Positions 56,508-64,000 of a stretch of DNA of 64,000 bases are shown piece after piece. Made by a program: the position numbers and the translations under genes. Source of the DNA: Choanephora cucurbitarum (Eukaryota > Mucoromycota > Mucoromycetes > Mucorales > Choanephoraceae); contig JAIWNI010000069.1 of the NCBI GenBank assembly GCA_025331435.1, positions 1 to 64,000 of the forward strand, read 5' to 3'. Each line of letters begins with the position of its first letter. Within the stretch, counting starts at the first letter, position 1. A model generated the notes under the pieces. It saw only the letters and a list, made by a program, of their open reading frames with translations. It was not told the DNA's origin and did not search any database.

Positions 56508-57418
56508 ATGGATTCTGACAGCTTTATTTGTGAATTAGATCATAACCATTTCTCCTCTCAACATTTGAATACCATGCGATCAGCAATAGCATCCGTCTAC
56601 CGAGTAACTTATCCTGATAAACCACCCATAGCATCCAACGAGAGAATAATACAATTTTTTAAGGCCAAACGACAAAAGGACCCAAGATTGAGAAACAGTA
56701 ACAAGGAGGTTTACTCTGTCGAGCCTGTGTTGAATATGATACGTAATTGCGATGAAAATGACAAGCTGCCTTTATAAAGACTACAACTAAAGACCCTCAT
56801 GTTGTTGACAATTGCTACTATCTGGAGACCACGATCGGACATGGGTACTTTGCAATACCGAGATGTGAAGTTTCAAGTAGATGATAATCATGAAGTCAAG
56901 GGTGTGCCTTTACTCGCAAGAAGCCCAAAGGAAATTGACTCTAAACAATCAAAACTTGGCGTAATTGGAGAAGAAAAGGTGTGTCCTGCGAGAACGCTAT
57001 GGAGGTTTGTTGACAAGACGAAGGAGTTCCGAAGAATGCTGAACGAGGACCATACTTTGTTCTTGACTTACTTGTTCTCGGATGACAAAGAAAAGGGGCC
57101 TGCATTACCAAAGATAATTGGAAACTGGGTGAAAGAAGCATTGAAAGAAGCCAGCATCAACACTGAAATCTACAAAGCACACTCGTTGGGAGCAGCTGCA
57201 AGCACAGAAGCAATCATGAAAGGTGCAACATTTCGAGAAGTAAAGACTCATGGCAATTGGAGTCAAAATTCCAATACAGTCGAAGACTACTACTTCAGAT
57301 CACCCAACCAGCATGAAGCAGGTAAGCAGATGACTGAACGAATTTTTCAATCAAAGAAAAACAGAACCACATCCGAGGTCGGAGTGAGCCATACGACAAT
57401 TGTGGTAGGCACGACCCA
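56508..57418 (+). pseudogene. Tyrosine recombinase (Crypton/DIRS-like), decayed
   Basis: One frame from the ATG at 56508, broken by an in-frame TAA at 56775-56777. The N-terminal part (NHFSSQHLNTMRSAIASVY) resembles the SAM-like core-binding domain of phage-type integrases. The catalytic domain shows the first Arg in IWRPRSDMGTLQYRDV, an HxxR box changed to AHSLGAA (family form HSLR), and a distal HGNWSQNSNTVEDYY with the nucleophilic Tyr. The Arg-to-Gly change alone should abolish recombination. The frame runs into the TIR of the next element at 57419, so its C-terminus was cut by that insertion. No RT or RNase H was seen, so Crypton versus DIRS is open. Confidence 0.75.
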
Positions 57419-57448
57419 CAATGGTGCAAAAGCAAGAAAACAGTTCGT
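57419..57448 (+). repeat. Left TIR of DDE_3 element, 30 bp
   Basis: Exact inverted copy of 58850-58879. Confidence 0.95.
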
Positions 57449-57488
57449 TCAAAAAATTCATGCGAGGTGCACGAAAAGAAAAGGTTTA

Positions 57489-58822
57489 TTAAATTGGTTT
57501 TTTGTTCAAGCAATCCTCAAACATAGACATAGAGTGCCTGCAGAATCCCTTCAAATCGCTCAAGAGGGCCTTATTACAGGCATCTGTAATTCTAGAGGTG
57601 AGCGTTTCTTCTTTTAAGAGTTTCTCTCTTTTGACCTTGCTCTTGCAAACAGCCCAGAATTCTTCAATTGGATTTAGTGCGGGTGAATACGGAGGAAGAT
57701 AAACGCAACCATATCCCCTGCTTTCTATGTACTTTTGTATGTCTTGGTGTGTATGGATAGGTGCATTATCCATGACAATATAGTTGTCCTTGAAGATTAC
57801 GTAACGATCTAAAATATCCAAAGTATTGGCAATAAAGTTGAAGTAGTGGCCAGTCACTGTTCCTCCTTTGCCCTTGTTAACATTAGTTGAATTTTTTCCG
57901 GGTAACTTTCTTTTCTTGGAAGGCTCTGCTACTTTGGGTTGCTTGATCTTGATATTAATGACCCCATGAGCAGATACAGCACCAAGAATAGTCGTAGTCT
58001 TCGCTCTAGTTTTGGGAACTGTGACAACTGCAGGTTCACCTTTTTTAGACCAACCATAAGAACGCTTCAGGTTGATATGAAATGCAGATTCATCAATAAA
58101 GATGCAGTTGCTCATGTAATCCATGTCTGTCTCTGCCCACCGCTTCACCCATTGATATCTAGCTTCTATTTTTTCGGGTGAATTTCGCTCAACTGAATGA
58201 AGCTTTGCTCTTTTAAAACTGAATTGCACTTTGTAGTGACAAATTCATACAAAGCAGTGTTTGAGATTTTTAGGTCCCCAAAGCTACTGGTAAGACATTC
58301 CATCATCTCTTGAAGGACCATTTCAGGTCTTTCATCAATAGCTTCAATTAGATGCTCCTTATGAGCATCATCAAGAATTGCAGGTCTTCCAAGCTTCTGC
58401 TTTCCTCCTACACTCCTTTCCATAGCAACCTCACTGTCCTCTTCCAAGCTCGCCTCTCCTTTTTTGAACCATGATTGAGCTGTTGTTGGTGGTATACCAA
58501 GCTGTTTAGCAGCACTTCGGATACTCGTGTTCTTTTCGTATATTAAGAAAAAGAAGTGACGCTTGTCCTCAGGATCATACTTTCGATGGGCTTTTTTAGA
58601 AATCCCTTCGACATCCTTAGCAATGTCGGTGCTGCTTTCAGCCTTCATAGCAACAACTTTGGCTGCTTTTTCAGGGGGTTTGAGATCAGTATACATTGCG
58701 AAATCTGTAACATTTCCCAAAGGATAAGCTTCGTCATCCACTTCCATAGCAAAGTCATGCTGCTCCTCTCCGTTCTCGTTTGTCAAGTTTCCGTTTCCAT
58801 CGTCGTAAACAAAAGTATTCAT
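57489..58822 (-). pseudogene. DDE_3 superfamily transposase, one frameshift
   Basis: The ATG at 58822 starts an N-terminal acidic region. A homeodomain-like HTH follows (KNTSIRSAAKQLGIPPTTAQ, WFKKGEAS), then GRPAILDDAHKEHLIEAI. Near 58215-58230 a one-base shift is needed to continue FSFKRAKLHSVERN. The catalytic domain then shows FIDESAFHIN, GWSKKGEPAV, VMDNAPIHTH and YSPALNPIEEFW, giving DD34E spacing. The stop is at 57489-57491. All catalytic residues are present. One lesion and perfect TIRs indicate a recently active element. An accessory basic loop (KKRKLPGKN) lies between the first two Asp residues. Confidence 0.88.
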
Positions 58823-58849
58823 TTTCAACTACGTAAGATGTAAAAATGC

Positions 58850-58879
58850 ACGAACTGTTTTCTTGCTTTTGCACCATTG
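58850..58879 (-). repeat. Right TIR of DDE_3 element, 30 bp
   Basis: Exact inverted copy of 57419-57448. GTGCACGAA-like motifs recur just outside (58935-58975), perhaps part of a longer worn end. Confidence 0.95.
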
Positions 58880-59163
58880 ACTTTTTATTTTTTGCTCGAA
58901 ATTGTTTTCCAAGTCCGCACGATTTGTTTTTTTTTATTGCACGAACAAAAAAATTTTAGTGCACGAATACTTTCCGAAAATACTGTATCACTACCCATTT
59001 ATGTCATTCTACACAATAAGTGATTGTCTACAGTCTGTATAAAAAAGAAAGATGATGCCAAAGTGAATATGTCCAAAATGGAATTCGTTTATTCCACTCT
59101 CTCTCTCTCTCTCTTTTTATAAAAAAAAATACAGGAGGGAGATAACCACTTTATCTTCCATAG

Positions 59164-59928
59164 TTAAGCAAACTAACAGACGAAAGAGACGCATTAGACT
59201 TATCTTAAAGTTCATTCTTTTTTACATTTTACCTGAACCAAATAACTTTCAGCCACAGTTCTAGCACGCGTATTGACACTTAATTTCATTTCAGAGATTT
59301 CTTTATCAACTTCTTCCATAAAATGAACAATGAAATCCACCAACTTGTGCTTATACATTTGTTCAGTATTGTTGTTGGTAATCAAAAAGGAGATATCATA
59401 ACCCTTCAAGAGAATCGATTTAGATCACTATCACTTTTCTTTGATGTCTACATACCTCAACTGGCTTTCGACGCAAGATAACAAAACTTTCAGCTCTCAT
59501 CATCAAGAAACGAGCAAACTTATGACACAAGATACGCTCAAGGTCATCAGCTTGCTTAATCTTGATGCTGACACGAATGGAATTGACAGAGGACTCAATC
59601 AAGACTTTCTCATTTTCGTTTCGACTGATGACCAGAGGATTCATCAACAGTTCTTTGGATTTACTAGTATACGCTAGCGTGAGTCATGAGTCCATCGCTT
59701 GTCTCGTTTTAGCTTACCCTGATTCGACTTCAGGCGTGTTGTGTCGTTCAGCTACTTGAGAAGAAAAGTTCTCTAGACACAAAGCAGCAGTTAAAGTAGA
59801 ACGAACGGCTGTAAGGTATGGGCGAAGTGTATTTGACTAGAAAGACATCTTTTGTTTTAGTCTTGTGAATCAGAAAAAAAAACAGTGTTCGAAGCGCGTA
59901 AAAAAAAAGTAACTGTTTAGCTTACCAT
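59164..59928 (-). CDS. ARPC4: Arp2/3 complex subunit 4 (ARPC4, p20)
   Basis: Five exons: 59928-59926 (the ATG only), 59836-59718, 59663-59456, 59403-59233 and 59172-59164 (TTTGCTTAA), predicting 169 aa, the normal ARPC4 length. The protein reads [95 protein letters not shown] and [13 protein letters not shown], matching ARPC4 throughout. ARPC4 forms the core of the Arp2/3 complex with ARPC2 and nucleates branched actin filaments at endocytic patches. The ATG-only exon is supported by GATGGTAAGC, which gives a strong donor, and by the acceptor just before TCAAATACA. The final exon adds just two residues (Phe-Ala) and the stop. Confidence 0.95.
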
Positions 59929-60542
59929 CTATTCTTGAGAAATTGAAAGGGTAAAAATGCAAGATGAGTTACTGATATGGTCCACCATTTCGTCACAGGC
60001 CAAAACCCAAACGGAGTCTAAAAACATGGAGCTGGACTGAGTTTAATAAAGATTGGCATGTTGAAGCAGTAAAGAAGAGTTTGGTATAGAAATGTAAACA
60101 ACATTTTCTTTTTTTTTTTTGGTAGCAGTTGGGTGATATACAAACAAGAGTGTGATCTTCTTGTTTCTAGAACTGCTTTTCGCTTTAAACGGTTCTCATC
60201 TTTTGTCTTCTTATGTTACGATATGTTTTTCTTTTTTCTCTTAAACGCCTTTTCATGTTAAAGTTTTTTTTTTATAATAGACAGTGTAAAGAATTCAGTA
60301 CACAATAAAATTCACAATAGAAGAATGTGAAATTGAACAATGAAGCGTTCTTTGCAAAAAGCTGATAAGAAAAAAAAAGCATAATATGTGTTTGTTGAAA
60401 TCCTAACTGCTGTCAATCTTTTTAGATAGTGTTGTCAAATTCTTTAAAGAACAGGAGAAATAAAATTTCATTTAAATAGAGATCGAACACTCCATGTCTC
60501 TTTCCTAAAAAAAAAAAAAGGAAAACACGAACACTCTAAAAA
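59929..60542. promoter_or_regulatory. Divergent intergenic region of ARPC4 and the repeat precursor
   Basis: No gene seen. Poly-T tracts at 60109-60120 and 60264-60274, and a poly-A tract directly 5' of the precursor ATG (60508-60520), are typical of nucleosome-poor promoters. A TTTAAATAGA TATA-like block is at 60471-60480, about 65 nt upstream of the ATG at 60543. Confidence 0.5.
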
Positions 60543-62534
60543 ATGCGTTTCTCTCTTGCTATTGCTGCCTCTGTTGTCTTGACACAAGCTGTCTTTGCTC
60601 AAGAATTCTCTGCTTCCATTGCTGATGTTTCTGCCTCCAACATCGCTGCTGCCTCTGTCTCAGATGTTCACGTCTCTATGGAAAAGCGCAACTTCTTTGA
60701 TTACATCAAAAAAATCGTTTTCGCTGAAGAAATCAGTGATGCCTTTGCTTCTGTTGCCGATGCCTCTGCTGCCAGTGCCTCTGCTGTCAGTGCCTCTGCC
60801 TCTGCCTCTGCCATGCCTGTCTTTGAAAGACGCGCCGCTAGAGCCGTACAAGCAAGAGCCGTCCGTTCTGCCTCCGCCTCTGCTCCTATGGCCTCTGCTT
60901 CTCTCCTCAAGCGAGCCTCTGCCCATGCCCCCTCTCACCTGAACCTCATGAAGATGGCCTCTGCCTCTGCCTCTCAAGCCTCTCAAGCCTCTATCTACCG
61001 TCGTGCTGAAGCCTCTGCCTCCATAGCCCCTGTCGCCTCTGCTGTTGAATATGCCTCTGCTGCTGATGTCTCCATGGCTCCCTGGGAAGCCAAGAAGTTC
61101 AAGCGTCAAGAAGTTGAGGAAGAGGTCGAGGAAGAAGCTGAAGAAGAAATCGAAGAAGAAGCTGAAGAAGAATACGAACGCAACTATGAAGCCGATGCTA
61201 GTTTTGCTGAAGTTGCTTTCCTTGATCAAGCCTCTGCTTCTCAATTCGTTCCTGTCTACCATCGCGCTCATCGTCTCCAGGCCTCTGCCTCCATTGCTCC
61301 TTGGGATCAGGTGTTGGTTAAGCGTCAAGAAGCTTCTGTCGATGCCTCCATGTCTGTTGCTGACGTCTCTGCTGTCGCTGAAGCCTCTATGGCCTCTGCC
61401 TCTGATGTCTCCATCTCTGGTTCTCCCATGTACATTCTTTATCCTGAAGCATCTGATTTGGCTGAAGCCGATGCTCCTATGGTTGAAATCATTGAGGTTG
61501 TCTACTTGAACAAGCGTAAAGAAGCTTCTGAAGCTTCTGTTGCCTCTGCCTCTGAAGTTTCCATGGCCTCTGCTTCTCAAGTCTCTATGGCCTCTGCTGC
61601 CGATGTTGAATATCTTTACTTCAACAAGCGTCAAGAAGCCTCCGAAGTTTCCGAAGTCTCTGTTGCCTCTGCCTCCGAAGTCTCTATGGCTTCCGCCTCC
61701 CAAGTCTCTATGGCCTCTGCCGATATCGAATACCGTTTCTTTAACAAGCGCCAAGAAGCCTCTGAAGTCTCTGAAATTTCCATGGCTTCTGCCTCTGAAG
61801 TCTCTGCTGCCTCTGCTTCTCAAGTTTCCATGTCTTCTGTTGCTGATTCTGAGCTTGTCTACTTGATGAAGCGTCAAGAAGCCTCCGAAGTCTCCGAAGT
61901 CTCTGCTGCCTCTGCTTCCGAAGTCTCTATGGCTTCCGCTTCCCAAGTCTCCATGGCCTCTGCTGCCGATGTTGAATATCTTTACTTCAACAAGCGTCAA
62001 GAAGCCTCCGAAGTTTCCGAAGTCTCTGTTGCCTCTGCCTCCGAAGTCTCCATGGCTTCCGCTTCCCAAGTCTCTATGGCCTCTGCCTCCGAAATTGTTG
62101 CTCCTTCCTTTTTCGATGAAGTTGAAATTGTCTACTTGAACAAGCGCCAAGAAGCCTCTGAAGTCTCTGCTGCCTCTGCCTCTGAAGTTTCCATGGCCTC
62201 TGCCTCCCAAGTCTCCATGGCCTCTGCTGCCGATGTTGAATACCTTTACTTCAACAAACGTCAAGAAGCCTCTGAGGTCTCTGAAGTCTCTGTTGCCTCT
62301 GCCTCTCAAGTTTCCATGTCCTCTATCGCTGAAGCCGAAGCCATCTACTTGAACAAGCGTCAAGAAGCCTCTGAAGTCGCTGAAGTTTCTGTTGCCTCCG
62401 CCTCCCAAGTCTCCATGGCTTCTGCTTCTCAAGTCTCTATGGCCTCTGCCTCTGAAATGGCTCTTGAAGGTGGTGTTTGGATCGCTGATTCTCAAGCTGA
62501 AGCAAAATTCCAAGGTTACAATTGGAGACAATAG
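60543..62534 (+). CDS. Secreted Kex2-processed repeat precursor, 663 aa
   Basis: Single-exon gene. A signal peptide (MRFSLAIAASVVLTQAVFAQ) is followed by a prepro region and by a long repeat array. Lys-Arg sites occur at about 48, 123, 187, 260, 324, 362, 402, 443, 484, 534, 572 and 605; Arg-Arg at 96 and 153. From 260 on, almost every site is followed by QEAS (once KEAS). Repeats are 33-50 residues: QEASEVSEVS, then octads of the type ASASEVSM / ASASQVSM, then ADVEYLYFNKR or EIVYLNKR. A glutamate-rich block (about 190-210) lies before the array. Ser alternates with Ala, Val and Met, so each peptide could form an amphipathic strand; Tyr/Phe precede the cleavage site. Known analogues are Kex2-processed repeat proteins such as Ustilago Rep1, whose peptides coat aerial hyphae. 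Peptide function here is unproven. AATAAA follows at 62616-62621. Confidence 0.88.
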   Translation: MRFSLAIAASVVLTQAVFAQEFSASIADVSASNIAAASVSDVHVSMEKRNFFDYIKKIVFAEEISDAFASVADASAASASAVSASASASAMPVFERRAARAVQARAVRSASASAPMASASLLKRASAHAPSHLNLMKMASASASQASQASIYRRAEASASIAPVASAVEYASAADVSMAPWEAKKFKRQEVEEEVEEEAEEEIEEEAEEEYERNYEADASFAEVAFLDQASASQFVPVYHRAHRLQASASIAPWDQVLVKRQEASVDASMSVADVSAVAEASMASASDVSISGSPMYILYPEASDLAEADAPMVEIIEVVYLNKRKEASEASVASASEVSMASASQVSMASAADVEYLYFNKRQEASEVSEVSVASASEVSMASASQVSMASADIEYRFFNKRQEASEVSEISMASASEVSAASASQVSMSSVADSELVYLMKRQEASEVSEVSAASASEVSMASASQVSMASAADVEYLYFNKRQEASEVSEVSVASASEVSMASASQVSMASASEIVAPSFFDEVEIVYLNKRQEASEVSAASASEVSMASASQVSMASAADVEYLYFNKRQEASEVSEVSVASASQVSMSSIAEAEAIYLNKRQEASEVAEVSVASASQVSMASASQVSMASASEMALEGGVWIADSQAEAKFQGYNWRQ

Positions 62535-62650
62535 ATTGATTTGTAGTATACCACACACACACATACACACAGTTTTTTTTTCTTGATAACCAATGCAACC
62601 TTTTTAATTCATTCAATAAAAACAAAAATAAAAGTTGCTTTTCCCTTTTC

Positions 62651-63376
62651 TTAGATTGGATGGAAACATTGAATGACGGATTCCATAGGGAAGAATTTAC
62701 GGTCAGGTACTTTATAGGCAAATAAGATATGGAAAGAACGATCAATGACCACCACTGATCTCTGTGTCTCCATGGTGTTCAGATCAATGGACTTGAATGC
62801 TCTTGATACCGTTCTTTGAATATCATCAGATACTAAGATGGATAGTGATTAAAGGTGGTTTACAATGTTATGTAGTTCATTTTTACCTGAGATGAATGAA
62901 GGTTGGAATTCAAGTGCATCATGAACAGAACCAGGTGTGATATAGGCAAATTGAACTTTCGGTTGATCTGTAGTGATGGCAATAGGAAGGGCACCTGATT
63001 TTATAAATTGATCATAATAGTTTCTTTTTTTTTGGAGAGAAATATAAGGGTATCGTCTCAAATACACATATCTTACTTACTGAATGTGTGTATAATCTTC
63101 TTTGCCTTTGGTGGAACTAGAACAAGGAAGGTTAGACAGGTGATGTAGAGTGCAGAGATCATGTTCTTCTTACAAAGCAAGTCCACAAAAGAACAAGATG
63201 ACATAAGGATGGTATCTGAGTGCGTGCGATAACTGAAACCTGTAGCTCTTTCCTTTAAAGGCACCTATACAGTTGAAATCGAAAACAACTGACTTTTTTG
63301 AATTTAGCTGCTTTCGCTTTTCATTTTCATCTTCACTCAGCCAATTTCGTTTCTTTTGGTTGGATTGAAATGTCAT
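62651..63376 (-). CDS. Peroxiredoxin-fold (AhpC/TSA-like) protein without peroxidatic Cys
   Basis: Four exons, 63376-63187, 63116-63077, 63023-62887 and 62832-62651, predicting 182 aa. After a basic N-terminus the sequence shows beta-alpha elements of the thioredoxin fold: FKGKSYRFQL, YVILFFFPPKAKKIIHTFSK (where peroxiredoxins carry the F-x-C-P-T-E catalytic turn), YDQFIKSGALPIAITTDQ (alpha2-beta4), and VVVIDRSFHILFAYKVPD (last strands). No Cys occurs in the position of the peroxidatic residue; the only cysteines are in FNCIGAF and VIQCFHPI. It is thus likely a non-catalytic relative, or a PRXL2-type protein with a different chemistry. Its 3' end converges on the repeat precursor with about 115 nt between stops. 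The call rests on fold pattern and is moderately firm. Confidence 0.6.
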
Positions 63377-63517
63377 GGAATGGTTTGAATGAAAAGAAAA
63401 AAAACAAAAGAAAAAAAAAGGCTCTCTCACTATCATCACATTAAAATATCATGATACATCAGTGATCTCATCAATCACAGGCTTCCCTACTCGAATTTAT
63501 TTTCCTAAAGCCAACTA
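63377..63517. other. Short spacer between the Rab gene and the peroxiredoxin-like gene
   Basis: The two minus-strand genes are only 141 bp apart, so the upstream Rab 3' UTR and the promoter of the next gene must overlap or be very short. Confidence 0.6.
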
Positions 63518-64000
63518 CTAACAACAGCCTCCTTCTTCTTTCTTGTTTTCACCTGATTTTCTCCTGTTGTACTCTTTAGAGGGTGGCTGCAGAGTCACGG
63601 TCTTGGAGGCATTGACAGCCAAATTGGCAGACGAATTCTTCTTCAAGAGCTTACTCTTTGAGAGTTCCTGATAGACATGATCAAACATGGTCTCAAAGGC
63701 CATGGTCACGTTGGTCGCATCGTATGCACTGGTCTCAAAGAAAAGCATGTTGGCATCGGTTGCAAACTGTTTGGCCAGATCGGTCGAGACAGCTCGGTTG
63801 GTGTTGGCCAGATCGAGTTTGTTGCCAATCAACACAAGCGGAATAGTATCTTCTGTATGTTCTCTTAATTCCTTTAGCCATTGATTGACATGTTCAAAGG
63901 AGGATTTTCGAGTGACATCTGTGAGGTGTGAGTCTGATGGCAATGTCTAGTTTGAAACTTCACGAGCTTACCATAAACCAAAAGGGCACCCACGGCACCT
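63518..64000 (-). CDS. Rab11-like small GTPase, 3' part
   Basis: Two exons visible: 64000-63971 (running in from the edge) and 63918-63518, joined by a 52-nt intron. The order is GAVGALLVYDVTRKSSFEHV (end of switch II and beta4), WLKELREHTED, the G4 motif GNKLDLAN, the G5 motif ETSAYDATNV, and a hypervariable tail ending KKEEGGCC, a double-cysteine prenylation signal for geranylgeranylation. WLKELREH and the tail length fit the Rab11/Ypt31 group, which acts at late Golgi and recycling endosomes and drives tip secretion. The P-loop, switch I and G3 motif lie outside the window. Confidence 0.9.

Larger units (their letters stand above)
57419..58879 (-). mobile_element. DDE_3/IS630-Tc1-type transposon with 30-bp TIRs
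   Basis: A perfect 30-bp inverted repeat starting CAATGGTGCAAAAGC bounds the element (57419-57448 and 58850-58879). Its transposase fills the interior on the minus strand. No convincing TA target duplication is seen at these boundaries, so the true ends may lie slightly outside. It interrupts the tyrosine-recombinase relic. Confidence 0.85.

Noticed and set aside
60660..62570. A 636-codon open frame on the minus strand across the repeat precursor
   Set aside because: It is the antisense shadow of GCC/TCT/GAA-rich codons; it yields a monotonous Arg-Gly-His pattern with no domains and has no promoter or splice context.
1..64000. tRNA or rRNA genes
   Set aside because: I looked for GGTTCGAATCC-type B boxes with matching acceptor stems and found none that fold; no rRNA-like blocks were seen. 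A covariance search would be decisive.

Overview
The window is nuclear DNA of a filamentous fungus, most likely an early-diverging one of the Mucorales/Mucoromycota type. Four things point there. Introns are short (about 45-80 nt), GT-AG and frequent. The DNA is AT-rich with many A/T homopolymers. Orthologous-type genes include ARPC4, STN1, CSL/Su(H), a Rab11-like GTPase, an AVT-like transporter and a P-type ATPase. A rich, mostly decayed set of transposons lies beside them. The lineage call is an inference from these traits; no species is claimed.

Layout. 1-10.6 kb is a transposon-rich flank: a LINE (ORF1+ORF2, minus strand, running off the left edge), a 1.5-kb TIR element with a decayed WRKY-GCM1-type zinc-finger protein, a Tc1-like element with perfect 41-bp TIRs but a frameshifted transposase, a decayed small secreted protein gene, and a 5'-truncated LINE. 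12-36 kb is the main genic block: a ten-exon P-type cation ATPase, an amino-acid transporter, an 8.9-kb-CDS spectraplakin-like cytolinker (two CH domains, a long spectrin-like rod, a GAS2 domain), STN1, a Mid2-like membrane protein, and a long CSL transcription factor. 36-39.7 kb is mostly non-coding or decayed, with an orphan Ima1-like exon. 40-58.9 kb is a transposon graveyard: a MITE nested in a Tc1-like relic, a decayed Helitron, a CACTA/EnSpm-like element with divergent genes and subterminal repeats, a nine-exon uncharacterised gene whose third exon is a hexanucleotide repeat coding for a Lys/Glu tract, a 175-bp tandem repeat, a tyrosine-recombinase relic, and a DDE_3 element with 30-bp TIRs. 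59-64 kb is genic again: ARPC4 (with a 3-nt first and a 9-nt last coding exon), a Kex2-type secreted repeat precursor of 663 aa, a peroxiredoxin-fold protein with no peroxidatic cysteine, and the 3' part of a Rab11-like GTPase.

How the genes relate. There are no operons. Several genes share a theme of polarised hyphal growth: the cytolinker joins actin to microtubules, ARPC4 belongs to the branched-actin nucleator, Rab11 acts in exocytic recycling, and the Kex2 precursor would pass through the late Golgi. This grouping is an inference from function, not evidence of co-regulation. The two most interesting objects are the fungal spectraplakin-like protein (19352-28428) and the Kex2-processed amphipathic repeat precursor (60543-62534). 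Exon boundaries were deduced by eye from GT-AG signals, reading phase and protein-family continuity.
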